Shown: positions 18,546 through 28,783 of the stretch, one piece after another
How positions within the stretch are numbered: position 1 is the first letter of the stretch
Layout: every line of letters starts with the position of its first letter
Source: Chloroflexota bacterium
Lineage (GTDB): Bacteria; Chloroflexota; Dehalococcoidia; Lucifugimonadales; Lucifugimonadaceae
DNA length: 64,000 nucleotides
Direction of reading: 5' to 3'
Assembly (NCBI GenBank): GCA_018673955.1
Contig: JABHBJ010000086.1
Coordinates: 1-64,000 of the forward strand
Program-made: the position numbers and the translations under genes
Notes under the pieces: model-generated
Databases searched by the model: none
Told to the model about the DNA's origin: nothing
The model's input: the letters and a program-made list of their open reading frames with translations, nothing else

Positions 18546-20047
18546 TTATATAAACCGCGACCTCTCCTTCGTACCAGCCGAGTGGTCGATATAAACAGTC
18601 ACCGTTTCTGAGAAGAATTCAAACCCTTCAGTCCCTTGCTCACGCTGACCAATGCCTGACGAACCGAGTCCGCCAAACGGCAAGTGAACCTCGCCACCAA
18701 GAGTCGGGGCGTTCACGTGGACCATGCCGTTGTGCGAAGTGTTGATGTACTCGTGCGCCTTCACCAAATCACGTGTGTAAATCGACGACGACAGTCCGAA
18801 CTCAACATCGTTATTAATCCGAATAGCGTCCTGCAAGTCGGAAGCTTTGAGAACACATAGCACAGGCCCGAAAATCTCCTCTTGGGCAATACGCATTTCG
18901 CTCGTAACATCTTCGAAAATCGTTGGCTCAACGTAGTAACCCTCAGCAAATTCGCCGTCCTGAAGGTGATGTCCACCAAGCGTTAGCTTAGCGCCCTCTT
19001 CAGTACCAATACCGATGTACTCAAGCACCGTATCTAGCTGATTCTTCGAAGAAAGCGGGGCAACGTCCTTCGTCTCGTCCATGCCATCGCCTATGGTCAA
19101 AGCCGAAGTTTGATCGATCAGCGTAGACATAAATTCATCATAAATACCGTCTTCAACAATCGCTCGTGAAGTAGCCGTGCAACGCTGACCCGTCGATCCA
19201 AACGCTCCCTGCACAACACCCGTAACCGCCTTCGATAGATCGGCGTCGTTCATGATTATCGCTGCGTTCTTTCCGCCCATTTCGCACTGCATCTTCTTCA
19301 GCAATTCAGATCCACGAGCCGTAATGGCAGTCCCAACTTCGGTTGATCCCGTGAACGAAATTCCGGCTACACGTGGATCCTCAACCAGCGTGTTACCAAC
19401 CGATCCGCCGGGTCCGGTTACGAGGTTAAGTACGCCAGCAGGCAAGCCCGCTTCTTGAAATACTTCGACCAAAATCACGGCGGAAAGCGGTGTTGCCGAT
19501 GCCGGTTTGTAGACAACGGTGTTGCCCGCTATGAGGCATGGAGCGAGCTTCCATGCGGGTATTGCGAGCGGGAGAAGTTCCATGGTGTGATGAGAGCGAC
19601 TACGCCGATGGGTCGCTTTACGGTGTAGGCGATAGTGTCGGCAAGTTCTGAAGGGGTCGTGTAGCCGAATAGTCTTCGACCTTCGCCGGCTGCGTACTCG
19701 ATTATGTTCATCGCCCGCTTTACTTCGCCCATGGAATCGGCGATCGGCTTGCCCTCTTCGATAGTTATCGCTTCTGCCATCTCCTGAGCACGTCGTCTCA
19801 TGACTTCGAGGGCTTTGTAGAGGATTGCTCCGCGTTGTGGTGCTGGCGTGCTCCCCCAGCCTTTCGATGCTTCGTGGGCTGCGGCGATAGCGTTTTCGGC
19901 GTCTTGCGGCAGGCTCGATTGGAATTGACCGATTACCTGCGACGTGTGGGCGGGGTTAGTGACCGGATAGACCTGTCCGGAGATAGAGTCTTGCCATTTT
20001 CCACCGATGAAATTTTGGTGAGTTCGTGAAGCTGAGTCCTGGGTCAT
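18546..20047 (-). pseudogene. NAD(P)-dependent aldehyde dehydrogenase, split by a single frameshift
   Basis: N-part 19529-20047 ends ...VVALITPWNF(fs); C-part 18546-19583 continues PLAIPAWKLAPCLIAGNTVVYKPASATPLS...GQRCTATSR; the two halves are a complete ALDH. Confidence 0.85.
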
Positions 20048-20277
20048 GTTTGTGCTCTCAGCCCGGTCAAACGGTGTTCGATAATTTGGCTGTGGATTCT
20101 GAACGTGCGAAATATTAGTAAATATCTCGGTGCGATAGTACCCGGATATGCCTCTTTAGGGCTGGCAAAGTATCCGATTCGAAGATATTCTGACGCCGCG
20201 AATATTTGGCGCTGTCCTCTAAGGATTCGCGCGTAACGTTTGCGTAGATTCGAATTTTTACTGGAGTAATTGAACGT

Positions 20278-22830
20278 ATGTCACCTCGCGGTAGTTCAAC
20301 CGTCACGATTCACACCTCGTCAACTGATCAGGTCATAACCGATAACGATGTTCAGGTTCCTGACTACGACAAGGAACGTCTGGAACAACTTGGCTTCCTG
20401 ACAAACATGACTTTCGTTTTGATGTGCAACTATCATCAGACGGGTCACTTCGGTGGTGGTACGGCTTATACACCGTACGTGATTTCAACTCACCTCGCTG
20501 GACCTGAAAACGGCGGAATGACGTTCGACTACCGTCGACCGAAGCACCCGTTCTCCGACAAGTTCATGCTCGCTGGCGGGCACAACGCTCCCGTTACTTA
20601 CGCTATGTGGATGCTGATGGGCGAGGCGCTTGATCGCAAGCACAAGGCAACTGGCGATGACAAGTACAAGGCTGACGCCGAAGCTTCGATGCTTGCCATC
20701 GATGCTCTTGGTTTCCGTCGAGGTGCTGGTGCGCTTTCGAACATTCTTGAAGAGAACGGCCTTACCGATCACCCTGCATTTGCTCAGGCAAAAATTCGCG
20801 GAATTCGTGCGCTATCGGGGCACTCAGAATCGACCGACCTGACGAACGATGTGAACGGTGGTCCTTCTGGTGTTGGTATTGCTACCGCCGCTGGTAAGGC
20901 TGCCTTCTGGGACATGATGGGTGCCGACGAATCGCTGAAAATATTCGCACTCGAAGGTGAATTCGCTCTGACATCGGGTCACTCGCAGGAGTTCAAGACT
21001 CAGGCAGTTGCTAACCGAGTCGGCAAGCGTCTACGTGTGCTGATGTCTTACAACAATGCTGGTATCGATGACGAACTCGTCGGCAGTGTTGTGAAGGAAG
21101 ATACCTACGACATTGAGAACCAGTGGTCGTCGTACGGATGGAACGTAATTCGAGTCGACAACGCAACTGATTACGATCAGGTTGTTGCTGCATTGAAGAC
21201 GATGGAAGACGCTGACGAGTCGGATCGTCGGCCGATCATTGTTGTCGGTAAGACGGTCAAGGGTTTCTGGCCTGGTGCTCCGGATGGAGAAGATCTACCG
21301 GGTGGCATTCCTCAAATAAAAGACCATTCGAGTCATGCTTACGGTATGCCGATGAACGGCGAGTATTTCCAGGGACTTGCTACTACATTTGAAGAAAAAT
21401 TCGGCGTGAAGTTTGAAGGCATCCGTGACGGCGCTGTGAAGGATCCGAAGGAAAACCTTCTTCAGTTGAAGACCAACATCGACATTGCGATGTCGGTTCT
21501 CGACAACTCAGGCCTTGGTGACTGGCTCGCCGACAAGCTGGTTGAGCTGGGCGACAAAGTCAATGACGATCTTTCGCTTAGCGTTCAATCCGATGTAGAT
21601 CCGTTCCAAGACGATCGACTTCGCGTAAAGAACCTCCCGATCGAGCCAACTACGGTTACCGCTAAGAATCACATTACTGGCGAGACCAAGGACGTTTCGA
21701 TCAAGCTCTACGAGGAGCCGGGTCAGGTCAAGGGAACACGCCGGGCGATTTCTGAGATCATCAAGTGGGCGAACTACGTTACGGATAACCGTTTCGTGAT
21801 TGTTGCAGCCGACCTTGCTGAATCTATCAACGTGAATGCTGGATCATTGTGGGGACACTACGATCCGCTCGGCAATCAAGCTGGTACTCGTTTGAAGGCT
21901 CCGATTCAGGAAGCCGGAAACGCTCTTACAGCTGTTGGATTTACTAGCCAGTCGCTTTCGAAGGACCCTAAGAAATTCAACGGAGTCTGGTCGATTTCAG
22001 GTACATACGGTGCGTTTACGCCTCTGATGTACTTGCCGCTTCGTGTTTGGAGCCAGCAAAATCAGGATTCGCCGTTCCGCATGGGTGTCGCACACGTCCT
22101 TGCTGGTCACTCGGGTCCAGAGACTGCTGCGGATGCACGAACTCACTTCGGAATATTCGCACCTCAGGTGTGGAAGCTGTTCCCTAAGGGGCAGGTAATC
22201 GTACTCAGCTTCTGGGATTACAACGACGTTGCCCCGGGCTACTTCGCTGCTGCTGAAATTGCTGCACGAGACCCGAAGGTCGGTGTGATCGTTATGGAAG
22301 TTGCACGACCTGACTTCGCTGTTGCAGACCGTACTAAGTTTGCCGACACCGACATCAACGCTGCTGCAAAGGGCTTCTACGTGATCCGCGATTACGATGA
22401 AAGAAAGTCTAAGCATGGTGTTGTGCTTTCGCAGGGTTCAAGTTCGACTGTGAACCTTGTTGATTCGCTTGAGAAGCTTGAAGAAGCTGGTGCGAACGTG
22501 AAGGTTGTTGCTGCGATCAGTGAGGAGCTGTTCGATCGACAGTCTGAAGAGTACAAGCAGAGTGTTATCTCGGATGCTGAGAAGTTCAACATGATGGTTG
22601 TCACGACAGGAACTCGCCGAGTATGGCCTTTGACTGGTGTTGGACCGTTGACTGACGAGTATTCGCTGACTTCCGACTGGGACAACCAGTGGTTGAGCGG
22701 TGGTACCGAAGACGACGTGATCAAGGAAGCTCATCTCGACAAGGATTCGATCTTCAACGCAGTGAAGCGATTCGCTGACGATCACGGCGCTCGAATGTCT
22801 AAGCAGGCAGCAGCGTTCAACGGTCAATAG
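20278..22830 (+). CDS. Transketolase/pyruvate dehydrogenase E1 (AceE-like) family TPP enzyme
   Basis: 850 aa; 'LAGGHNAPVTYAMWMLMGEAL', 'ALEGEFALTSGHSQEFKTQAVANRVGKRLRVLMSYNNAGIDDEL', 'GTYGAFTPLMYLPLRVWSQQ'. Confidence 0.8.
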   Translation: MSPRGSSTVTIHTSSTDQVITDNDVQVPDYDKERLEQLGFLTNMTFVLMCNYHQTGHFGGGTAYTPYVISTHLAGPENGGMTFDYRRPKHPFSDKFMLAGGHNAPVTYAMWMLMGEALDRKHKATGDDKYKADAEASMLAIDALGFRRGAGALSNILEENGLTDHPAFAQAKIRGIRALSGHSESTDLTNDVNGGPSGVGIATAAGKAAFWDMMGADESLKIFALEGEFALTSGHSQEFKTQAVANRVGKRLRVLMSYNNAGIDDELVGSVVKEDTYDIENQWSSYGWNVIRVDNATDYDQVVAALKTMEDADESDRRPIIVVGKTVKGFWPGAPDGEDLPGGIPQIKDHSSHAYGMPMNGEYFQGLATTFEEKFGVKFEGIRDGAVKDPKENLLQLKTNIDIAMSVLDNSGLGDWLADKLVELGDKVNDDLSLSVQSDVDPFQDDRLRVKNLPIEPTTVTAKNHITGETKDVSIKLYEEPGQVKGTRRAISEIIKWANYVTDNRFVIVAADLAESINVNAGSLWGHYDPLGNQAGTRLKAPIQEAGNALTAVGFTSQSLSKDPKKFNGVWSISGTYGAFTPLMYLPLRVWSQQNQDSPFRMGVAHVLAGHSGPETAADARTHFGIFAPQVWKLFPKGQVIVLSFWDYNDVAPGYFAAAEIAARDPKVGVIVMEVARPDFAVADRTKFADTDINAAAKGFYVIRDYDERKSKHGVVLSQGSSSTVNLVDSLEKLEEAGANVKVVAAISEELFDRQSEEYKQSVISDAEKFNMMVVTTGTRRVWPLTGVGPLTDEYSLTSDWDNQWLSGGTEDDVIKEAHLDKDSIFNAVKRFADDHGARMSKQAAAFNGQ

Positions 22831-22865
22831 TCCGGATCTGAACTAACGTTCAAATAGAACAAACG

Positions 22866-22901
22866 AAAACGGGCGATGGATTTACTTCCATCGCCCGTTT
22901 T
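22866..22901 (+). terminator. Rho-independent terminator
   Basis: aaaacgggcgatgga-tttact-tccatcgcccgtttt, perfect 15-bp stem directly after the 20278-22830 CDS. Confidence 0.92.
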
Positions 22902-23115
22902 GCGTTTTAGGTGGTTACCGACTAGGACTAGTCGCTTGCATCGCGTATTGGATATCGTCGTTGTACTCGTAAGGGGTGCATTCGAATCGGTTTGATCACG
23001 CATTCACCTCCCATTTGGCCAACAGACAGCGCAGAATACATGGCGTTGAATCTTGTATCGGGGTGGCGGCATTTCGCTTCGCACGATCATAACTCGATTC
23101 ATAGGAGCCCCAGAG

Positions 23116-24609
23116 TTGACCAAGCGGATACTGATAGCAGGTGCGGCACAAGAAGTTTCAACTTTCAACCCGGTGTTCAGCACCTACGAAGATTTCAACA
23201 TTGCGGTCGGCGAAGAAGTCATCGAGAACAAAATCGGCAAGAACTCTGAAATAGCCGGAATGGTCGACGTACTAAAGACCGACAGCGATATAGAAATCGT
23301 TTCTTCGTATTCGGCAGGTGCAACCAGCGCAGGTCCGCTCGATAATGCTTCATGGGAACGAATCGCAAGCGAATTTCTCGAAGCGCTAAAGCCGTTCGCT
23401 GGCGAAATTTCGGGCGCACTGTTCGCCATGCATGGATCGATGAGTGCCGCTAACGAGCTTGATCCTGAAGGCTACTTGCTCGCAGAATCCCGCAAGATTC
23501 TTGGCGAAGAAATTCCTATCGTTTACACGCAGGATATTCACGGTGTAACGACCGCTAAAATGCTGAAACACGCCGACGGTGTTTCCGTTTATCACACATA
23601 TCCGCACGTCGATTTCGCCGACACCGGATCACGTGCAGCGAAGCAGCTTCTTCGACAGTTGAACGATGGTACAAAGCCGGTTGTCGTTCGGGTTCCCATT
23701 CCTGCACTTGTTCGCGGCGAGCAGCTAATCACTGAATCAGGTCTCTTCGGGAATCAAGTCAGCTACTTAAAAGAGCTTCACAACGATCCACGTATTCTCA
23801 ATGCAGGTTTCCAGATCGGAAATCCGTTTACCGACGTTCCTGAGCTCTGTAGCCAAGTGCTTGTCGTAACCGACAACGATGAAGAGTTCGCCAAAGAAGT
23901 TGCGCTAAAAGCAGCCAGCGAATTCTGGGACAACCGACTCGAAATGCAAGCCGATCTCGACCCGCTAGAAGAATCGGTAGCCAAAGCCGCCAAGCTCAAA
24001 GGTCCAGTGATTTTCACCGACGCCGCCGACGCCCCAAGCTCGGGCGCTTCGGGCGATAGCAATGCGATTGTCGTCGAGATGATTCGCCAGGATTACCCGC
24101 ACACCGTTCTCGTACCAATCGTCGACGCTTCGGCAGTAGTACGTGCAGTTGAAAAGGGCATTGGCGGTAGAATTACTGCGAAGCTCGGAGGAAACCTCGA
24201 CCGGCGATTCACCCCAGTCGAAGTAAAAGCCACAGTCATCTCCGCATCCGACGGCACGTTCCCGCTTGAGAAGTGGCCGTCCATCGAACATGCAGGTCCA
24301 ACTGTTGTTTTGGAAGCTGGCAAGATGACGTTCGTCGTGTTCTCGCGACCTATCAACTTGGTCGACCGTGCGCCGTTTTATGCCAACGGTCTCGACCCTC
24401 AAAAGTTCCACTCGATCATCGTGAAGTCGCCGTTCTGCGAGCCGGAATTTTTCGACGACTGGTGCGAAATCAACCTAAACGTCGACGCCCCCGGCTCCAC
24501 ATCAGCCGATCTCCCCTCACTAGGCCACACCATCTGCGCCCGCCCAATGTTCCCGCTAGACGAAGTGGTTGAGTTCGTACCCGAACCAGAAGTGTATTCG
24601 CGGAGATAG
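23116..24609 (+). CDS. M81 family metallopeptidase (MlrC-like)
   Basis: TTG start with GGAG upstream; 'MTKRILIAGAAQEVSTFNPV', 'GALFAMHGSMSAANELDPEGYLL', 'TQDIHGVTTAKMLKHADGVSVYHTYPHVD'. Confidence 0.88.
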   Translation: MTKRILIAGAAQEVSTFNPVFSTYEDFNIAVGEEVIENKIGKNSEIAGMVDVLKTDSDIEIVSSYSAGATSAGPLDNASWERIASEFLEALKPFAGEISGALFAMHGSMSAANELDPEGYLLAESRKILGEEIPIVYTQDIHGVTTAKMLKHADGVSVYHTYPHVDFADTGSRAAKQLLRQLNDGTKPVVVRVPIPALVRGEQLITESGLFGNQVSYLKELHNDPRILNAGFQIGNPFTDVPELCSQVLVVTDNDEEFAKEVALKAASEFWDNRLEMQADLDPLEESVAKAAKLKGPVIFTDAADAPSSGASGDSNAIVVEMIRQDYPHTVLVPIVDASAVVRAVEKGIGGRITAKLGGNLDRRFTPVEVKATVISASDGTFPLEKWPSIEHAGPTVVLEAGKMTFVVFSRPINLVDRAPFYANGLDPQKFHSIIVKSPFCEPEFFDDWCEINLNVDAPGSTSADLPSLGHTICARPMFPLDEVVEFVPEPEVYSRR

Positions 24610-25104
24610 GCGATACTGCTATCCTCGCCAAAATCTCCAACCCGTCATACCGAACTAGATTCAGGGTATCGATTGCAGCATCAGTTCCCGCGTCCTGAGC
24701 TAAGTGCATCCGTAGCACCGTCGAAGGGGTACAGAATCCGAGGGGACTGAGAGGCTGCGGTGTACGAACTGATACACCACACGTTGCTCAAAAGGTTCGT
24801 AATTCTAGTGATTAGAAATCTCTGAGTGAGTTAGGACACGTGAAAGCTATTGTGTAAGAATGCATCGAAATCGGACAAGACGTAGCGCTAAAATCACTTT
24901 CCTTATTAGGAGCTCAGTGTCGGAAAGTAACATCGTTGGTCTGGCAGATGAACTTGCGATCATCAGCAAGATTATTGAACGTGACGTGGTTCATGCGTGA
25001 TGATGAGACAAATATGGTGCTAGTATTCCGCCGAAATCTAGGAACGATGTGTCTCACGGAGTTCTGCGATAGGAAGATTCCCAAAGCGCGCTATTTATCG
25101 TATT

Positions 25105-26211
25105 GTGAGGTTCGAGTTGCTAAAGCACTTTCAGGTGCCTGATGACATTGCCGTTCGAGTGGACGTCGACAAACTACGTTCTGCTACAGAGCAGGTATTC
25201 ATGAAATGTGGCGTTCCAGAGACGGAAGCCAAACTGGGTGCCGACGTTCTTCTGTTTGCGGATGAAAGCGGTATCGACACTCACGGTGTATCGAACATGC
25301 TGCGGTCGTACGTGGCGGGATACACATCGGACGCGTTGAACGCTACGCCCGATATCAAGATCATCAAGGAAACGCCTTCTACAGCGACTATCGATGGTGA
25401 TGGTGGGCTCGGACTGATGATTGCTCCGAAAGCCATGGAGATCGCCATAGCGAAAGCCAAAGCGGTTGGAACTGGTGTCGTTGCTGTTCGTAACTCGGGT
25501 CATTTAGGTGCCGCCGGATATCACGCGATGATGGCAGCCGAGAACGACATGATCGGCTGGTGTATGACGGCTGGCGGTAAGTCGATGGTTCCAACGTTCG
25601 GTGCGGAAGCTCAACTCGGAACAAACCCGATCGCTTTTGCCGCACCCGGTAACAATGAACCTGCATTTATGTTCGATGCAGCGATGACTTCTATCGCTGG
25701 TAACAAGATTGGTCTTGCGAATCGAATGGGTAAGGGAATGTCGCCGGGTTGGGTTGCCGAGGACGACGGTACTCCAGATATGGAAGGCGGAGCGGTAGCA
25801 GATTTCGCAGCCAATTCGATGCGGATGCAGTTGCCGTTGGGTTCGACCCGGGAGCTAGGCTCGCATAAGGGTTATGGGCTTGGAGTGATGGTCGACATAC
25901 TGTGTGGACAACTTGCATTTGCCCCAGGATTTGGGTCATTGGCACGTACTAGGCGAGCGCATTTCGTTGCGGCGTACTCTGTCGATGCATTTGGCGATGT
26001 GGACGAGTTCAAAGAGAACATGGACGGCATGTTGAAGGGTCTAGCTGCTACTAAGCCGATGCCGGGCGAAGAGCGGGTTTACTATGCTGGCTTGCCTGAG
26101 CACGAAGTGAGAATCGAACGACGCGAGAACGGTGTTCCTTTGCATCCTGAAGTGATCGAGTGGTTCCGTGACATTTGCGGTGAGTTCGAGATTACTTTCG
26201 ATCTGGCGTAA
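25105..26211 (+). CDS. Ldh family oxidoreductase (malate/L-lactate/ureidoglycolate dehydrogenase-like)
   Basis: 'ADESGIDTHGVSNMLRSYV', 'VAVRNSGHLGAAGYHAMMAAENDMIG', 'GSHKGYGLGVMVDILCG'. Confidence 0.9.
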   Translation: MRFELLKHFQVPDDIAVRVDVDKLRSATEQVFMKCGVPETEAKLGADVLLFADESGIDTHGVSNMLRSYVAGYTSDALNATPDIKIIKETPSTATIDGDGGLGLMIAPKAMEIAIAKAKAVGTGVVAVRNSGHLGAAGYHAMMAAENDMIGWCMTAGGKSMVPTFGAEAQLGTNPIAFAAPGNNEPAFMFDAAMTSIAGNKIGLANRMGKGMSPGWVAEDDGTPDMEGGAVADFAANSMRMQLPLGSTRELGSHKGYGLGVMVDILCGQLAFAPGFGSLARTRRAHFVAAYSVDAFGDVDEFKENMDGMLKGLAATKPMPGEERVYYAGLPEHEVRIERRENGVPLHPEVIEWFRDICGEFEITFDLA

Positions 26212-26264
26212 AGCGCGATCGTCACCTCGTGATTCGGCTCGAATCTCCCCCTCTTTGTCTTCCT

Positions 26265-27173
26265 TTATCCGGAGGAGCAAGCACGGGGCTTTTGGCTAAA
26301 CACACTGAAATAAGAATCGAAGAAACGGGCCGCATCTACTGTCTTGCCGACACGATGCGGTCCTTTCGCGTTAGGCGACCACATTGTTTCGCCATCGTCA
26401 CGATCGTCGGTGCATTTCACCGTGGCTGTGCCCTGTTCGTATTCGCAGACAGATTCGTCGAAGAGTGTGACGGCTGCTAGCGGGTCGTGAAATTTCAGTT
26501 CGGGTCTTGCCGAAAACCATACTTTTGACATTTCATAGACGGGTTTTAGAACAGGATGCTGAAAATGCGTTTTGACTTGCCCCGAATCCATCACAACCTG
26601 ATGAGTTACATCGAGTCCTAGCGACGTGTGACTGGGTGCGGCGGTCGAGTAGACGACATCGGCTGCAGCGGGGTCGCAGTGGGCATTCCACTCTGATACC
26701 GGAAGTTCGCGGCTGTCGGAAAATCTTCCGATCATCATGTGAAGAGATTTCAGAAGTGAGGCTGTATCGGGGTGTTCGTTGAAAAGCCTAGCAACGTTCG
26801 TCACAGGCCCGACTGCGAGTAGGGCTACCTCGTTCGGATTATTTCGAATGGTTTCAGCCATGAAGTCGATTGCGCCTTGGTCGCTGAACCGCATGTCATG
26901 TTCCCAGTTGGGCAGAACCGACGTTTGAGGGACTTCAGGTTGGCGAGTTGGGCCATCGAGTCGATGTTCGTGCCCGGGGATGATCGGTATGTCGGCTCCT
27001 GCAGTTTTACATATTGCGCTAGCAAGTTTTGCACGCTCGATAGGTTGACCCGATACCGTCGTGATGCCTAGTAGATCGCATCGAGGCTGGGCTAGTAGAT
27101 AGGCGAGAGCTACTGCGTCATCGATGTCGGATCCGATATCGGTGTCGAAAAGAACTTTTATCGTGTCGTTCAT
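26265..27173 (-). CDS. Inosine-uridine preferring nucleoside hydrolase
   Basis: 'VLFDTDIGSDIDDAVALAYLL', 'EVALLAVGPVTNVARLF', 'EWNAHCDPAAADVVY'. Confidence 0.9.
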   Translation of the reverse strand: MNDTIKVLFDTDIGSDIDDAVALAYLLAQPRCDLLGITTVSGQPIERAKLASAICKTAGADIPIIPGHEHRLDGPTRQPEVPQTSVLPNWEHDMRFSDQGAIDFMAETIRNNPNEVALLAVGPVTNVARLFNEHPDTASLLKSLHMMIGRFSDSRELPVSEWNAHCDPAAADVVYSTAAPSHTSLGLDVTHQVVMDSGQVKTHFQHPVLKPVYEMSKVWFSARPELKFHDPLAAVTLFDESVCEYEQGTATVKCTDDRDDGETMWSPNAKGPHRVGKTVDAARFFDSYFSVFSQKPRACSSG

Positions 27174-27224
27174 GAATTTTTTTCAGTGATTCCTATGATT
27201 TCTGGGGCGTGAAAACGCCTGTTG

Positions 27225-27692
27225 CTAGGGTCGTAATTTTCGACGGGATTTAATTGGTTTCGGACGTTCGATGTCGATTTCAACTTTTCCGAAAATTTCG
27301 TTATCAACCTCGAAATTTGTTGGTCGATTCGGAGTTCGGTCGTCTTCGTAGTAAACGTCTCGAGTGATTCCAAGGACGATGTTGAACTCTGCCGGAAAGG
27401 TGGTTTCGACATTGCGAATGGACGATATCTGTTCATCGACTGTAAGAGCGGCGAATCCGCCGACGGCGTGCGACATCATGTCGAGAGACAGTGCGGATAT
27501 GATCCTGAGCAGTGCTGTGTTAGATGATAGGTTGGCTTTAGATCGCTCTTCGACGAGGTCGCGCAAACCTAAGAGCCCCGCTGCAAGTTTCGGGTGGTCG
27601 ACGGGAACGACTCGGTTGAGCACTTGTGTGAGAATGATCTTGTCGGAGTTGGTGAGGGAGCCGTCGCGGTTGGGCATGATTTTGGGTCGCAA
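27225..27692 (-). CDS. Hypothetical protein, possibly gluconate 2-dehydrogenase subunit 3-like
   Basis: 'LTQVLNRVVPVDHPKLAAGLLGL...EFNIVLGITRDVYYEDDRTP' weakly resembles that family. Confidence 0.35.
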   Translation of the reverse strand: MRPKIMPNRDGSLTNSDKIILTQVLNRVVPVDHPKLAAGLLGLRDLVEERSKANLSSNTALLRIISALSLDMMSHAVGGFAALTVDEQISSIRNVETTFPAEFNIVLGITRDVYYEDDRTPNRPTNFEVDNEIFGKVEIDIERPKPIKSRRKLRP

Positions 27693-27845
27693 AGAGCATG
27701 TGCGCTACTTAGGTGCGCAAAAATCTAAATTTCAGAATGATGATTACCGTACGGGTTGCTGCAGCAGATTGGAAGATACTTGCGATGTTGAACATATCGG
27801 AATATGTCGATTGACTCGACATGGTCGCAGTTGAGGAGGCTATCA

Positions 27846-28276
27846 ATGGTAAGAGTGTCGGTCGAGAGTGTGAAGAACGTTCAGGTTCGAGTTGAAGCCG
27901 ACGAGGGGCATGCATAGATTGTGGACGAGCCGCCCAGTGTTGGTGATGGACCTGTGGGCCGGGGCCTTATGATTTACTGCTCGTAGCGCTAGGTTCGTGC
28001 ATGACTATCACTTTATTGATGTATTCACGACGTAAGGAATGGCCACTCGAACGAGTATAAGTAGATATTCGACACGATCGAATCCACGCTGATGACGCGG
28101 CGAATGTTCAGAGTACTTGTGGGATGATAGAACATTTCACGGTAGATCTCGTGTTTCATGGGGGTTTCGACCAAACGCAGATCGACCGATTATCGGATAT
28201 TTCGACTCGATGTCCGGTTCGCAGAACTCTCCCAGGCACTCATGTGTTCAATGAGGCAACCCGTGTTGCTAGGTAG
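27846..28276 (+). pseudogene. OsmC-family protein, decayed
   Basis: [39 protein letters not shown](fs)[43 protein letters not shown]...FHGGFDQTQIDRLSDISTRCPVRRTL. Confidence 0.85.
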
Positions 28277-28381
28277 TTTCGGTTTGATGGACGCGGCTAT
28301 TTGCGAGAGGGACTGCCCGCCGTACTCTAAGTAGGGCAGCGGTAATTCGCAGCAGAAATTGATTTTTATAGGGGAATCTAA

Positions 28382-28747
28382 ATGCTCAACGGTGTTCTGG
28401 TCGGATTCGGAATAATGCTCGCCTCTCTCGTAATTCCCGTCGTCCACTACGTTGCCGCGCCATTGAGTCCATTTATCGCTGGGTTTATTGGTAGTGGTGT
28501 TGCGAAGATAGACCAGGATGGAATTATCAGATTTGGAGCATTGGTTGCACTTTTGATGTTCATCCCTGTAATTGCAGTGTTGATACTGAAATTTATCGTG
28601 GGTGTGGATGAAATTCTGACCATTCCCACCACGTGGGTAATGATTATTGTTCTGATTTTCATTCCGTACACGTGGTTTGGCGTTACCGTGGGCGCGATGG
28701 GTGGATACTACATTCGACGAAATCAGAAAGAAGAATCAGAGACCTAG
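28382..28747 (+). CDS. Small membrane protein, hypothetical
   Basis: 121 aa, 3-4 predicted TM segments. Confidence 0.6.
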   Translation: MLNGVLVGFGIMLASLVIPVVHYVAAPLSPFIAGFIGSGVAKIDQDGIIRFGALVALLMFIPVIAVLILKFIVGVDEILTIPTTWVMIIVLIFIPYTWFGVTVGAMGGYYIRRNQKEESET

Positions 28748-28783
28748 GTGCTCTGGTTCGAATATTTGCCTAGGGCGAATACG

